Assembly (NCBI GenBank): GCA_003209425.1
Contig: QCRB01000002.1
Coordinates: 28,486-92,485, forward strand
From: Prochlorococcus sp. AG-459-E08
GTDB lineage: Bacteria > Cyanobacteriota > Cyanobacteriia > PCC-6307 > Cyanobiaceae
Direction of reading: 5' to 3'
Length of the DNA: 64,000 nt
A model generated the notes under the pieces. It worked only from the letters and a program-made list of their open reading frames with translations. It had not been told where the DNA came from and searched no databases. A program made the position numbers and the translations under genes. This document shows, in pieces, positions 38,982 through 47,428 of this stretch (position 1 is its first letter; every line of letters begins with the position of its first letter).

Positions 38982-39113
38982 CTAATCTAATTCCTTTTTT
39001 GGTTTTGTATTGATACTGGAAGTTCCCTTAGCAGCAGAAACGAAGAAAAAGAAGCCTACAATTCCTGATATACCAAATATCGCAGCCAAAGGATCAAAAG
39101 TGAAAGAAAACAT
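38982..39113 (-). CDS. Small one-helix membrane protein, 43 residues
   Basis: From ATG 39113 the frame gives MFSFTFDPLAAIFGISG, a hydrophobic helix (GIVGFFFFVSAAKG) and a basic tail. An upstream in-frame start at 39164 exists, but the shorter form gives a cleaner membrane protein. Function unknown. A GC-rich palindrome lies 76 bp upstream. Confidence 0.55.
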   Translation of the reverse strand: MFSFTFDPLAAIFGISGIVGFFFFVSAAKGTSSINTKPKKELD

Positions 39114-39188
39114 AGAATTTATAAAATCAAGATAAATAATAGTTTTTGAATCAAAATTGTACAATTATTGTTAAGTATAAAAAATAAC

Positions 39189-39200
39189 AATCGCGCGATT
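39189..39200. promoter_or_regulatory. 12-bp perfect palindrome AATCGCGCGATT
   Basis: A self-complementary AATCGCGCGATT stands in an A/T-rich intergenic region between two divergently read micro-genes (start at 39113 minus, 39398 plus). The CGCGCG core is conspicuous in this base composition. It could be an operator; no factor can be named. Confidence 0.35.
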
Positions 39201-39397
39201 CATTATGTCATTATTAGTTTCTCAGTAGGTTCAAAAAAATAATTATTTAAATTGATTTTAAGAATAAAAATATCAATACAAACCAAAGATCTATTCGTGC
39301 TAAAGAGAAAAGTTTTTAAAAAATATTTATAGAAATATTGAATAAAACACTACCCAGAGGATCCACAATTGTTGTTTCTTTAGATTAGTATCAATTT

Positions 39398-39580
39398 ATG
39401 ACAGAATTTTACTCAGCTTCTTCCTCAGTAAGCCCTTTTACAGCGATATTATGGTGCCTTTATCCAGTAGCTGTACTTGTAATTATTGAATTACTTCTGG
39501 GGGGTGGGTTTGATGATGACAATAATGACGATCAGGATGGTGGAATGTTAATACCTGCTTACTCTAGATCAGATGTTTGA
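39398..39580 (+). CDS. Small membrane protein with DDDNNDDQDGGMLIP motif
   Basis: The 60-residue product has a hydrophobic helix (ILWCLYPVAVLVIIELLLGGG) followed by an acidic stretch and DQDGGMLIPAYSRSD. A second protein with the same arrangement is encoded at 38126-38260. The type is common in marine picocyanobacteria in my recollection, but no function is established. Confidence 0.7.
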   Translation: MTEFYSASSSVSPFTAILWCLYPVAVLVIIELLLGGGFDDDNNDDQDGGMLIPAYSRSDV

Positions 39581-39626
39581 ATTTTTGAAATTTTTGAATT
39601 AAAGACTCATAAGTAAATTAATTAAA

Positions 39627-39767
39627 TTGGCGAACAATATTGACATAACTCATATTTCTCTAATTACACTTACCATCCTTATTATTTCGTCTTTAACCTG
39701 GCTCGTCTTAAGAACCCTTAAGGAAGGTAGAAAAGCTCTAACAGAAATAAATAAAGATAGATTTTGA
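39627..39767 (+). CDS. Micro-membrane-protein, 46 residues
   Basis: A TTG-start frame encodes one strong hydrophobic helix (HISLITLTILIISSLTWLV) followed by a basic/amphipathic tail (LRTLKEGRKALTEINKDRF). It lies 46 bp after the preceding gene on the same strand. No homology recognised. Confidence 0.5.
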   Translation: MANNIDITHISLITLTILIISSLTWLVLRTLKEGRKALTEINKDRF

Positions 39768-39882
39768 ACATCAGCAAAAATATTTAACAATACAGGATTT
39801 CCATTAGATCTATTAATCTCTTAGGTTTATAAAGTTTTACTAACTAAACAAAATATTTTTTAATATTTAAAAACTTTTACTT

Positions 39883-40029
39883 ATGAAAATTTTAGGAAAT
39901 CATAAAAAGCATAAATTAATATTAGAATTTAATAACTATAGATTAAACATATTTCAGTTTATAATTATAACTCGTGAAGTAGAGGTCTTATTTCTCATGC
40001 TTACTGTCTTTAATAAAAATGCATCTTAA
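39883..40029 (+). CDS. Doubtful 48-residue ORF
   Basis: ATG 39883 opens 48 codons (MKILGNHKKHKLILEFNN...) with a weakly hydrophobic centre (IFQFIIIT). Its end overlaps the next micro-gene by 11 bp. Nothing else supports it; it may be chance in A/T-rich DNA. Confidence 0.25.
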   Translation: MKILGNHKKHKLILEFNNYRLNIFQFIIITREVEVLFLMLTVFNKNAS

Positions 40030-40114
40030 TTCTTTACTTTATATTTGTTCTATATTTTTATTTATTTACATAATGGCACTATTCTGGAGAGACTTACCTA
40101 ATCAAAAAAAGTAA
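40019..40114 (+). CDS. Micro-membrane-protein, 31 residues
   Basis: ATG 40019 gives 31 residues with one hydrophobic helix (LLYICSIFLFIYIMALFW) and a short polar tail RDLPNQKK. Typical of the one-helix micro-proteins in this region; function unknown. Confidence 0.45.
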   Translation: MHLNSLLYICSIFLFIYIMALFWRDLPNQKK

Positions 40115-40195
40115 ATAAATAATAATTATTAATTTTATTGCCTATCAAAATAAATTAAGTTATTAATTGAATATTGGCTTAAATTTCCTATATAA

Positions 40196-40360
40196 ATGCT
40201 AAACGAATCTTCAAATACCCACGGTGAAAAAACATTCTCTCAGACTACAAATATTACAAAAGAAGAGATGATTTGCAAAGACGGATTCTGCTCATTGCCA
40301 AATCAAAAAGAGATCCCAAAACAGGATACAAATGATATGAATTTATTTGATCCTATTTAG
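40196..40360 (+). CDS. Small soluble protein with CKDGFC motif, 54 residues
   Basis: ATG 40196 encodes a polar protein with a central C-x4-C motif (MICKDGFCSLP) and an acidic tail ending NLFDPI. No membrane segment. The cysteine pair could bind metal or form a disulfide; not a family I can name. Confidence 0.5.
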   Translation: MLNESSNTHGEKTFSQTTNITKEEMICKDGFCSLPNQKEIPKQDTNDMNLFDPI

Positions 40361-40427
40361 TAAATAAATAACATTTTGATCAATTGAGGATTAAATTGAT
40401 ATTATTTAATTCTATAAATATTAATTT

Positions 40428-40763
40428 ATGCTTAAAAACTTTTTAAATGCATATCAAGAGTTTTGGATTAAAGCTATAGACTTCAATGGATCTACATCAA
40501 GATCGGACTGGTGGCTTGTACAATTAGCGAACCTAATAATTTCTTTCCTAACCATACCAATTTTTATTAGGGCGTTTGGTTTCAATATTTATGGAATAGT
40601 TTGTATAATTCCTCAAATAGCTATTGACATAAGAAGAATTAAAGATTTTGGAAAGGATTGGAAATGGATCTTTATAAATTTAATACCCTTTTTCGGATGG
40701 ATCTTGTGGTTTATCTGGTTAGGCTTTGGCAAAACCGGTAATGGGAAAAATAAACTTATATAA
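40428..40763 (+). CDS. DUF805 membrane protein
   Basis: The 111-residue protein shows the DUF805 pattern. It opens with F-x-G-x-x-S-R-S-D-W-W (FNGSTSRSDWWLVQLAN), has hydrophobic helices, an RRIKDFGKDWKW segment (usually RRLHDxGxSGWW) and a terminal FIWLGFGKTGNGKNK. DUF805 proteins are inner-membrane proteins of unknown role. Two or three transmembrane helices here. Confidence 0.88.
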   Translation: MLKNFLNAYQEFWIKAIDFNGSTSRSDWWLVQLANLIISFLTIPIFIRAFGFNIYGIVCIIPQIAIDIRRIKDFGKDWKWIFINLIPFFGWILWFIWLGFGKTGNGKNKLI

Positions 40764-40774
40764 AAATTAACTCT

Positions 40775-41092
40775 TTATTTTGTTCTGTTTTTAAAATCTA
40801 CGAATCTTATCTTTTCTCTTAAAGCTATTTGCTTTTCAAGAATTCTAAACACATGCCATTCGCATTCAGTTAATTTAAGAAACTGATTGAGTGTATCTTT
40901 ATCTTCTTCATCAAAACTCTCGAAAATTTCAGAAATCGCAATCATATTATTAGAGATAAAATCCTCTGCGACATCTTCAGGATTTTTACCTGAGGCAAAA
41001 TCCTGAAAAGCTTCATAAGAATTAAGTTCTCTTGTTAACCATTTAAACCATGGTTCATTTTTATTATATTTTTTATTTATGATTTTCTTCAT
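40775..41092 (-). CDS. Small helical hypothetical protein, paralogous to the gene at 30035
   Basis: The 105-residue acidic protein begins with a basic leader then WFKWLTRELNSYEAF. EDVAEDFISNN and LNQFLKLTECEWHVFRIL follow, the same order of motifs as in the 30035-30301 protein. Function unknown. Convergent with DUF805 (11 bp). Confidence 0.65.
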   Translation of the reverse strand: MKKIINKKYNKNEPWFKWLTRELNSYEAFQDFASGKNPEDVAEDFISNNMIAISEIFESFDEEDKDTLNQFLKLTECEWHVFRILEKQIALREKIRFVDFKNRTK

Positions 41093-41352
41093 AAAAGATT
41101 TTTTACTAACTTAATCATTATGAGTTACACATTCTTTCGCACCTGTACAAATACTCATTTTTATAAATCAATTTAAAGATAAACCTATATTTTTAGGTTT
41201 AATTTATAGATAAAATCTTTTAAGAATAAAATTTCTTGGAGAATAAGTATTTATTACTCATTATTATTTTTTTTTAAAAAGCTAAAATTTAATTTTGTGA
41301 ATAACATTGTCAATTCCATTTTATGACTTTCCTTCATCTCCAATTTTAATTA

Positions 41353-41526
41353 TTGGAGCTCTTGGCATTGCAAGTAGCAATAACAGTATTTTTAATCGCA
41401 TATCAAAAATATTTCAATTCCCCCTTTAACAAAGAACTTGCAGAAAAGAAAAAAGACTTATTTAAGGAACAAAAAAAATTAAAACAAAGATTAGAAAAAA
41501 TAGAACAAGATTTAAAAAATCTATGA
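41353..41526 (+). CDS. Small protein with N-terminal hydrophobic segment and coiled-coil tail
   Basis: A TTG at 41353 follows an in-frame stop at 41347, so this is the furthest upstream start. The 57-residue product has a hydrophobic segment (LALQVAITVFLIAY) and a long Lys/Glu-rich helix (AEKKKDLFKEQKKLKQRLEKIEQ) likely to form a coiled coil. No known domain. Confidence 0.4.
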   Translation: MELLALQVAITVFLIAYQKYFNSPFNKELAEKKKDLFKEQKKLKQRLEKIEQDLKNL

Positions 41527-41641
41527 AATTCTCAATATAAATCCTAAAAATCCATTGAGAATTATTTTTTTTTAAATGACTTAATGATCTCGAATTCAAG
41601 ACCTTAATTTTTTTAACAGGAATTATGGTCTATAAGGGATT

Positions 41642-41797
41642 ATGGATAAAGATCATCTTATTGAATTAATTTCTAATAGCCTTCTTTACGAGAGTAAGGA
41701 TTCTGAGTCTACTAGAACCCTCAGTGATTTTAAGAATTACTTAGAGAGATTAAATCTAGATCAATTGAGAACTATGTCTAAAGAATTTATTCTTTAG
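41642..41797 (+). CDS. Small helical hypothetical protein, 51 residues
   Basis: ATG 41642 encodes an acidic helical protein (MDKDHLIELISNSLLYESKD ... LSDFKNYLERLNLDQLRTMSKEFIL). Amphipathic helices, no cysteines and no membrane segment. Function unknown. Confidence 0.5.
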   Translation: MDKDHLIELISNSLLYESKDSESTRTLSDFKNYLERLNLDQLRTMSKEFIL

Positions 41798-41873
41798 AAG
41801 AGTACTTAAAGATAGTTTTCGTATTTAGTAAATAATCAAGAAATTAAAAAAGTTTTTTTTAAATTTGAGAAAT

Positions 41874-42980
41874 ATGGTTAAAGTAAGCAGGAGTGATTTT
41901 TTAATAAAACCCTTCCTAAAAAGAAGTAATCTTAGAGCCTTTTATCAAATTATTTCAACCATTATCCCAATAATTTGTTTTTGGTTAGTTGTCTACCAGA
42001 TAACAATTCATCCTTTTTCATTATTAATAAAGGGTTTATTATTTATACCTATTATTTCTCTACTTACTCTTTTCTCTTCTAGAACATTCTCATTGATGCA
42101 TGATTGCGGTCATAATTCTCTTTTTACAAAACGTAAATTGAATCGCTTTTTTGGATTTTTACTTGGTTTAGTAAATGGCATTCCTCAGAAATCATGGTCA
42201 ATTGATCATGCATTTCATCATAGAAATAATGGAAATTGGGAAATTTATAAAGGACCCATAGATGTGTTAAGTCTTGATGATTATAATTCCCTTACAAAAA
42301 GAGAGCAAATATTTTATAGAGTAAGTCGAAATTGGATCATGCTTTTCCCTGGTGGCTTTTATTACTTAGTTTTAAAACCTAGATTAGGATTGATTATTAT
42401 TATTTTTAATTTCGCTAAAGATTTAGTGGAAGAGACTTTTATCAAAATAAAAAACAAAGAACTTTCTGAACTTTTAGTTATTTCTTCAAGAATCAAACCA
42501 CCTTTTTCTGATTATGGAGATAATTTTAGTGAACTATTTGAATTAATCATAAACAACATAGTAGTAATAATAGGTTGGATTTTTATGTGCAAAAGGTTGG
42601 GGTTAATTTTTTTCTTATCATTTTATTCCATAGTATTAACCCTTTCAGCTGCAATTTTAATATGTGTTTTTTTCGTTCAACATAACTATAAAAATGTATA
42701 TGCTAAAAATACAAAGAATTGGGACATAGTCGATGGCGCGATTTTGGGAAGTAGCAATTTAGATATTCCTAATTGGCTAAATTGGTTTTTGGCAGACATA
42801 TCCTTCCACAGCATTCATCATCTCTCTGAAAGAATACCAAATTACAACTTAAGAGCTTGCCATGAAGCAAATGTTCATTTGCTTCAGCAAACAAAGTTCT
42901 TAAGATTAAGCGATTTTTCAAACTGCTTCAAATATATTATTTGGGATAGTAAAAATGAAAAATTAATCCCAATAAGTTAA
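41874..42980 (+). CDS. Membrane fatty acid desaturase/hydroxylase family protein
   Basis: The 368-residue membrane protein carries the three histidine boxes of the family: HDCGHNS near residue 82, HAFHHRNNG near 118, and HSIHHLSE near 300, which together bind the di-iron centre. Four or more transmembrane helices lie between them. The substrate (acyl lipid or carotenoid) is not clear, and sequence near the boxes differs from the DesA-like protein at 44741. ATG 41874 preferred over TTG 41865. Confidence 0.85.
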   Translation: MVKVSRSDFLIKPFLKRSNLRAFYQIISTIIPIICFWLVVYQITIHPFSLLIKGLLFIPIISLLTLFSSRTFSLMHDCGHNSLFTKRKLNRFFGFLLGLVNGIPQKSWSIDHAFHHRNNGNWEIYKGPIDVLSLDDYNSLTKREQIFYRVSRNWIMLFPGGFYYLVLKPRLGLIIIIFNFAKDLVEETFIKIKNKELSELLVISSRIKPPFSDYGDNFSELFELIINNIVVIIGWIFMCKRLGLIFFLSFYSIVLTLSAAILICVFFVQHNYKNVYAKNTKNWDIVDGAILGSSNLDIPNWLNWFLADISFHSIHHLSERIPNYNLRACHEANVHLLQQTKFLRLSDFSNCFKYIIWDSKNEKLIPIS

Positions 42981-42983
42981 TAA

Positions 42984-43136
42984 CTAATTTAACCTTCTTC
43001 TGAATTTTCTTTTTATAGGAATACTGCTATATGCATGGGTACCTATAGATGGAGGCAAGTCGTTTTTTAAAGGATGCATAAAAGCGTTTGCCATACTCTC
43101 TAACATTTTCGAAAGCCAATTAATTACTGATTTCAT
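42984..43136 (-). CDS. Small hypothetical protein, 50 residues
   Basis: ATG 43136 gives MKSVINWLSKMLESMANAF, then a proline-containing segment (LPPSIGTHAYSSIPIKR) and an arginine-rich end (KFRRRLN). Codon use and the balanced composition argue for a real gene. It is convergent with the desaturase, 3 bp away. Confidence 0.55.
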   Translation of the reverse strand: MKSVINWLSKMLESMANAFMHPLKNDLPPSIGTHAYSSIPIKRKFRRRLN

Positions 43137-43427
43137 TTAAAAATATACTAAGGTAGATTTCTTAATCATCTAACTAAATTAATAAAAAGTAAATCAGTCT
43201 TTATGCTGATTCTTTTGAACAATTGCATATAAAAATTATAATTAAAATAAAAGTTTGATATTTTTGCTTTTTTAATAGTTTAAGAAAATATTATTACTTT
43301 TTTTATTAGGTAAAACAGATTAAAAATTTAATTTAGTAAATAATACTTATTTTTTCTAATTAACTTAATAAATTAGATTATTAGCCTTTATTTCATGCTA
43401 TATCTCTATTCCAAACATATTAAATTT

Positions 43428-43586
43428 ATGATGAATAATTCATTTGTCTCTACTAATGAGAATAAAGATATAGATTCTATTAATTCATATTTTGAATGTA
43501 TTACTGAATGCAGTATTGTTAATGGTCATAAAGAATGCATTACTCGATGTTTAGAAATTCATTTAAAGGGGGGGGAATCAAAATGA
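43428..43586 (+). CDS. Micro-protein with twin CX3C motifs
   Basis: From ATG 43428 the 52-residue product contains YFECITECSIVNGHKECITRC, that is C-x3-C, eight residues, C-x3-C, predicted as a helical hairpin. The protein at 58522 has the same twin CX3C design. The frame stays open further upstream to ATG 43395. Its stop overlaps the next start (ATGA), so the two are coupled. Confidence 0.65.
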   Translation: MMNNSFVSTNENKDIDSINSYFECITECSIVNGHKECITRCLEIHLKGGESK

Positions 43587-43735
43587 ATAGGAAAAATATC
43601 CCACAAAGGAAAACAACTTTAAAGTGGAATTCTAATGGGGAACTTTCGGAAATTGATATGTTAAGAATTTTAGATAAGTTATCATATAGTGAGCTTAATA
43701 AATGTGAATTAACATGTGATTCTGATCATGTTTAA
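43583..43735 (+). CDS. Micro-protein, 50 residues, with one CX3C motif
   Basis: ATG 43583 is preceded by AAAGGGGGGGG, an unusually strong purine Shine-Dalgarno for this genome, and overlaps the upstream stop by 4 bp. The basic N-terminus (MNRKNIPQRKTTLKW) leads to SYSELNKCELTCDSDHV with C-x3-C. Probably functionally linked to the upstream twin-CX3C protein. Confidence 0.6.
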   Translation: MNRKNIPQRKTTLKWNSNGELSEIDMLRILDKLSYSELNKCELTCDSDHV

Positions 43736-44008
43736 AATTATTTGTCTAAAACTTTTTATATTTTATAAATACTTAATTAAGTAAATAAATTTAACCATAT
43801 TATCCAAATAAAAAAATTTCCTATTTATCTGCATTTCTAACAATCTGTAGTCAAACAAGTTTTAAACATTTCTTTCTCTTTGTCTTTATCAATGCTGGTG
43901 ATTTAAAGGCATCTATGCAGTTTGTTGTTAGATATTAATCTTCTCTTAATAATATTTTTAATCAAGATTAAAAACTTATTATCTATTCTCTAAATTTATT
44001 CTCAATAA

Positions 44009-44149
44009 TTAATTTTTAGAATCCTTGCCTTTTTTCCAGAATTTTTCACTAATTTCTTCTTTTGTTATTTGAATAGGATGCACCATTCCTGAATCCCCAT
44101 GAGTTGGGCAATAATAGGTCATTAGCATCCATTTTTTTTCTTCATCCAT
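44009..44149 (-). CDS. Small hypothetical protein, 46 residues
   Basis: ATG 44149 encodes MDEEKKWMLMTYYCPTHGD followed by SGMVHPIQITKEEISEKFW and a basic end. The C-P-T-H-G segment looks metal-binding but only one cysteine is present. Conserved-looking composition; no domain named. Confidence 0.55.
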   Translation of the reverse strand: MDEEKKWMLMTYYCPTHGDSGMVHPIQITKEEISEKFWKKGKDSKN

Positions 44150-44344
44150 AAGTAATCTCCACAAAATAGGAAAACTATTGGACAATTAAATATGAATAAT
44201 TATTAAAACACGATGTTTTTAATATTTATTTCTTATTTGCTTAATATTTATAAAAGTTTTGAAGTAATATTCACTGAATAGATATAAATACGCATGACTT
44301 TAAATAAAAATACTGCTATTTATTAATAAATTGAAAATCATCTT

Positions 44345-44476
44345 ATGTCTTTAGAGTCTATATTAATGGTAGTTGCTCCAATTTGTCTTTTTACCGTGGG
44401 AGTGATTGCTTTGCCTATTGTAGTAAAACCACGTAAACAATCAGGACTCCCAAAAAGGTATATACGCGGTCTTTAA
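44345..44476 (+). CDS. Micro-membrane-protein, 43 residues
   Basis: ATG 44345 encodes one N-terminal hydrophobic helix (LMVVAPICLFTVGVIALPIVV) and a basic tail (KPRKQSGLPKRYIRGL). Fits the one-helix micro-protein class seen across this region. The 264 bp downstream to the desaturase hold nothing I can assign. Confidence 0.5.
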   Translation: MSLESILMVVAPICLFTVGVIALPIVVKPRKQSGLPKRYIRGL

Positions 44477-44740
44477 ATTAAATTTTCTTTAAAGTAAAGC
44501 AATTTCAGACGACCCAAAAAATAATATACATAAAACATACATAAATAAATTAGAGTAATTTTGAAAAAAGCATATAGTCAACAATGCTTGAATAAAATTG
44601 GTTTGTTTGAGTATTAAATTTAGCTTTTAAGATTATTTTGAAAAATAAAAAATATACATTATTTTCATAATAAGATCCTTTGATGGATAATAGAATATGT
44701 AAATTCATTTTTATTTAACTAAATCTTACCTAACAAAAAT

Positions 44741-45967
44741 TTGAGTAATATAAAGTTTTCAGGCCTTAGAGGCCAAGCGCTTGTAATAGAGAAGAAAGAT
44801 ATTCCAAGCCTAAAAAAATTTCAAGATGTTATCCCGGATCACTATCTAAAGTGCAACACCATAACTTCTTTGAGATATCTTTTACAATCAGTTTTAATTC
44901 AAACAATAGTAGTTGTAATAGGCTTATCTATTCCATTCACTTCAAAAATGATCCCAATTTGGATCATTTACGCATTACTTTCAGGTACCACTGCGATGGG
45001 ATTCTGGGTAATTGCACATGAATGTGGTCATGGTGCATTCTCTAAAGACAAAACTTTGGAAACTATAACTGGATATTTACTCCATTCATTACTACTAGTT
45101 CCTTATTTTTCTTGGCAGCGTTCACATGCAGTTCATCATCGATTCACAAACAATGTAACTAACGGTGAAACTCACGTTCCTTTAGTCATTGAAGGCAATG
45201 GAGTCACAGAAAAGGGTGGCGGCGAGAAAGAATTGCAATTTTCAAATTCCATAGGTAAAAAAAATTACGGAATTCTTCAACTTATTTTACATTTAATATT
45301 TGGTTGGCCTGCTTATTTACTTACAGGTAGTACAGGAGGTATTAAGTATGGAACTTCAAATCATTTTTGGCCAATTAAGCCATTTTCCCAAGCATTATGG
45401 CCATCAATATGGACTAAGAAAGTTTGGATATCGGATATTGGGGTAGCTTTAACGATATTGGGTATTTTTTATTTTGTTTTAAAGTATGGATTATTTCCAG
45501 TTATTGCCATGTATATTGGTCCCCTGTTAGTAGTTAATAGTTGGTTAGTAATTTATACATGGCTTCATCACACAGACTCAGATGTGCCTCATCTCTCAAA
45601 TACTGAATTTTCATTTATGAGAGGAGCATTTCTTTCTATTGATAGGCCTTACGGTAAAGTCCTTAATTTTCTTCATCATAATATAGGTTCCAGTCATGTA
45701 GTTCATCATATTTGTCCTACCATCCCTCATTATCATGCCAAAAAGGCTACTACTATAATCAAAAAAGCTTTTAAAAAAGCATACCTTTTTAATCCTGATC
45801 CAATCCACAAAGCCCTCTGGAATATTGCTTGTAATTGCGTTGCTGTAAAGTCAGAAATCAATGAAGGGAAATATGTCTGGCAAACTTCATATAAAAAAAA
45901 AAAAAATAATAAACAGAATTTTTATCACATTAATTTAAGTAAATCTGAAAAGAATATAAAAGAATGA
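44741..45967 (+). CDS. desA: Acyl-lipid desaturase, DesA (delta-12)-like
   Basis: The 408-residue membrane desaturase has three histidine boxes: HECGHGAFS near residue 98, HAVHHRFTNN near 132, and HVVHHICPTIPHYHA near 322. These and the surrounding sequence (GWVIAHECGHGAF-like, WLHHTDSD) resemble cyanobacterial delta-12 desaturases that put a second double bond into membrane fatty acids, which matters for growth at lower temperature. It starts at TTG (44741). Exact regiospecificity is inferred. Confidence 0.85.
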   Translation: MSNIKFSGLRGQALVIEKKDIPSLKKFQDVIPDHYLKCNTITSLRYLLQSVLIQTIVVVIGLSIPFTSKMIPIWIIYALLSGTTAMGFWVIAHECGHGAFSKDKTLETITGYLLHSLLLVPYFSWQRSHAVHHRFTNNVTNGETHVPLVIEGNGVTEKGGGEKELQFSNSIGKKNYGILQLILHLIFGWPAYLLTGSTGGIKYGTSNHFWPIKPFSQALWPSIWTKKVWISDIGVALTILGIFYFVLKYGLFPVIAMYIGPLLVVNSWLVIYTWLHHTDSDVPHLSNTEFSFMRGAFLSIDRPYGKVLNFLHHNIGSSHVVHHICPTIPHYHAKKATTIIKKAFKKAYLFNPDPIHKALWNIACNCVAVKSEINEGKYVWQTSYKKKKNNKQNFYHINLSKSEKNIKE

Positions 45968-46018
45968 ACAATTTTCTATTTTTCATTTTAGATATTGATC
46001 TAGTTAAATTGAATTTTT

Positions 46019-46180
46019 ATGAGTGGAGACAACATGCATGGCAAGCAGCCTAATAAATTTTATTCAGAAAAAATTACTCTTACAAAAATAGAATTACTAG
46101 AGAGGCAGTTGAGTTTAGGGGAAAAAATTACAGATTTAGATAAAAAGCATAAAGAATGGAGCAAAAAGCTCCTAGGTTGA
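46019..46180 (+). CDS. Small helical hypothetical protein, 53 residues
   Basis: ATG 46019 gives MSGDNMHGKQPNKFY followed by a charged helix with a heptad-like pattern (KIELLERQLSLGEKITDLDKKHKEW). It is probably a short coiled coil. It lies 51 bp after the desaturase on the same strand. Confidence 0.5.
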   Translation: MSGDNMHGKQPNKFYSEKITLTKIELLERQLSLGEKITDLDKKHKEWSKKLLG

Positions 46181-46225
46181 TCAATTAAACTTTTCTTTCA
46201 TCATTTATTGATATCTTAATTTGAT

Positions 46226-46846
46226 TTAATAAGAAACTTTTCTATAGATTATTGAAAAATTATTTGCCGGCATCCTAATAATTTCTTCTTGAAAAAAACC
46301 ATTTTTTTTACCTTCAAAACTAACTGCCTCGATATTTCTAATACCCCAAAGATCATTTTGCATCTTTAAGTAATCATCAAAAACATAATTACTATGGCTG
46401 ATATGTTTATTACCTATTTTAAATGGCCCATACAATATCAAAAATTGTCCCTCACTAAGTAAATTCCCTGACTCCCTAAATAGAGCTATTGTACTACTCC
46501 ATTGAGCAACATGAATCATATTTATAGAAACTATACCTTGCAAAGAATTTACAATCTCCATTGGAAGGTTCCAAGGAATTTTTTCTACATCAAGCAATAT
46601 AGGCTTAGGCATTTTCTTATTTAATTCTTCATAATTAATCCAAGAACTTATACTTTTCCTATTTAATATTTCTGGATCACTTGTTTGCCATATTATTTCA
46701 GGAAAGCGTTTTTGAAAGGCTACTCCATGCTCACCACTTCCACTCCCAATCTCCAATATTGCTCCTTTTTTTATAATTCTTGATAGAACATCTCCAATGT
46801 AATTTTTATTTCTTTGAGTAGCTGGGAAAAAAAGTCTATTATCCAA
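46226..46846 (-). CDS. DUF938 family SAM-dependent methyltransferase
   Basis: The 206-residue protein shows the DUF938 opening (FFPATQRNKNYIGDVL, usually P-A-x-x-R-N-x-x-P-I), the SAM loop LEIGSGSGEHGVAFQKRFP, and the segment INMIHVAQWSSTIALF (usually N-M-x-H-I-x-P-W). It ends with FEGKKNGFFQEEIIRMPANN. Substrate not known. Confidence 0.9.
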   Translation of the reverse strand: MDNRLFFPATQRNKNYIGDVLSRIIKKGAILEIGSGSGEHGVAFQKRFPEIIWQTSDPEILNRKSISSWINYEELNKKMPKPILLDVEKIPWNLPMEIVNSLQGIVSINMIHVAQWSSTIALFRESGNLLSEGQFLILYGPFKIGNKHISHSNYVFDDYLKMQNDLWGIRNIEAVSFEGKKNGFFQEEIIRMPANNFSIIYRKVSY

Positions 46847-46960
46847 AATTAAAACTTGGGTAATTCATTAAAAATCATTCTGAGATCATTACTTATTAGA
46901 TTTTCCTTAATTTTGGAGCATTAAAAAACATTATTTTAAAGCTAAAGAATAATATTAAAA

Positions 46961-47131
46961 ATGAAAGAGCAGGTAATAAATAAAGTATTAAATCAGCACT
47001 TAATAAAGAAGGTAGCCTTCCAAAAATTAAATGCATATAAAAAGTTTCAATTGACATTTTTTATAATTATTTCTTACTTATTAATAGCAATTATTTGGCT
47101 TTTAAAAACTCCTTTTTTATTTCAAACTTAA
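46961..47131 (+). CDS. Small membrane protein, 56 residues
   Basis: ATG 46961 gives a basic amphipathic N-terminus (MKEQVINKVLNQHLIKK) and one hydrophobic helix (FQLTFFIIISYLLIAIIWLL). It is convergent with the candidate small RNA that ends at about 47140. Confidence 0.5.
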   Translation: MKEQVINKVLNQHLIKKVAFQKLNAYKKFQLTFFIIISYLLIAIIWLLKTPFLFQT

Positions 47132-47139
47132 GGTTCAGA

Positions 47140-47260
47140 AAAAATAAGAGTCAGCCTGTATCCCTACTAGCTGACCCTTAAGGTCATATTAATTTAATTT
47201 ATCTTTAAATGAGGATTTACTCCCAAAAAGGAAAAGCTTCTAAATTAAATATTCAGTACT
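47140..47260 (-). ncRNA. Candidate small RNA A with conserved-loop terminator
   Basis: On the minus strand a perfect TATAAT (47271-47266) precedes about 120 nt that end in a terminator hairpin: stem GTCAGC (47150-47155) with GCTGAC (47170-47175), extendable with one mismatch to 47145-47180, and the tail TCTTATTTTTT. The 14-nt loop reads TAGTAGGGATACAG on this strand. The same 11-nt core sits in the loop of candidate RNA B at 48730-48858. No plausible ORF covers the region. No upstream -35 element is obvious. Confidence 0.5.
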
Positions 47261-47374
47261 CGAAAATTATAAAAATAAATACCAGAAAGCTCATCACCTG
47301 AGAGTATATTCTGATACATTTTTGTTGCAGATCCTACACTTCTTGAGATAAAAAGGTAGTTTAAGATAAATTTG

Positions 47375-47413
47375 TTTACAAAAAAAAATATTTATGTTAT
47401 ATTTGTTTACAAA
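47375..47413 (+). promoter_or_regulatory. HLR1-like half-sites upstream of the hli pair
   Basis: TTTACAAA occurs at 47375-47382 and 47406-47413, within a 14-bp direct repeat ATTTGTTTACAAAA. The centres are 31 bp apart, about three helical turns. Half-sites of the RpaB-binding HLR1 element are (G/T)TTACA(A/T)(A/T). A TATGTTAT -10-like segment lies between them. Inference from motif only. Confidence 0.4.
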
Positions 47414-47428
47414 ATTACTTTATTAAAA

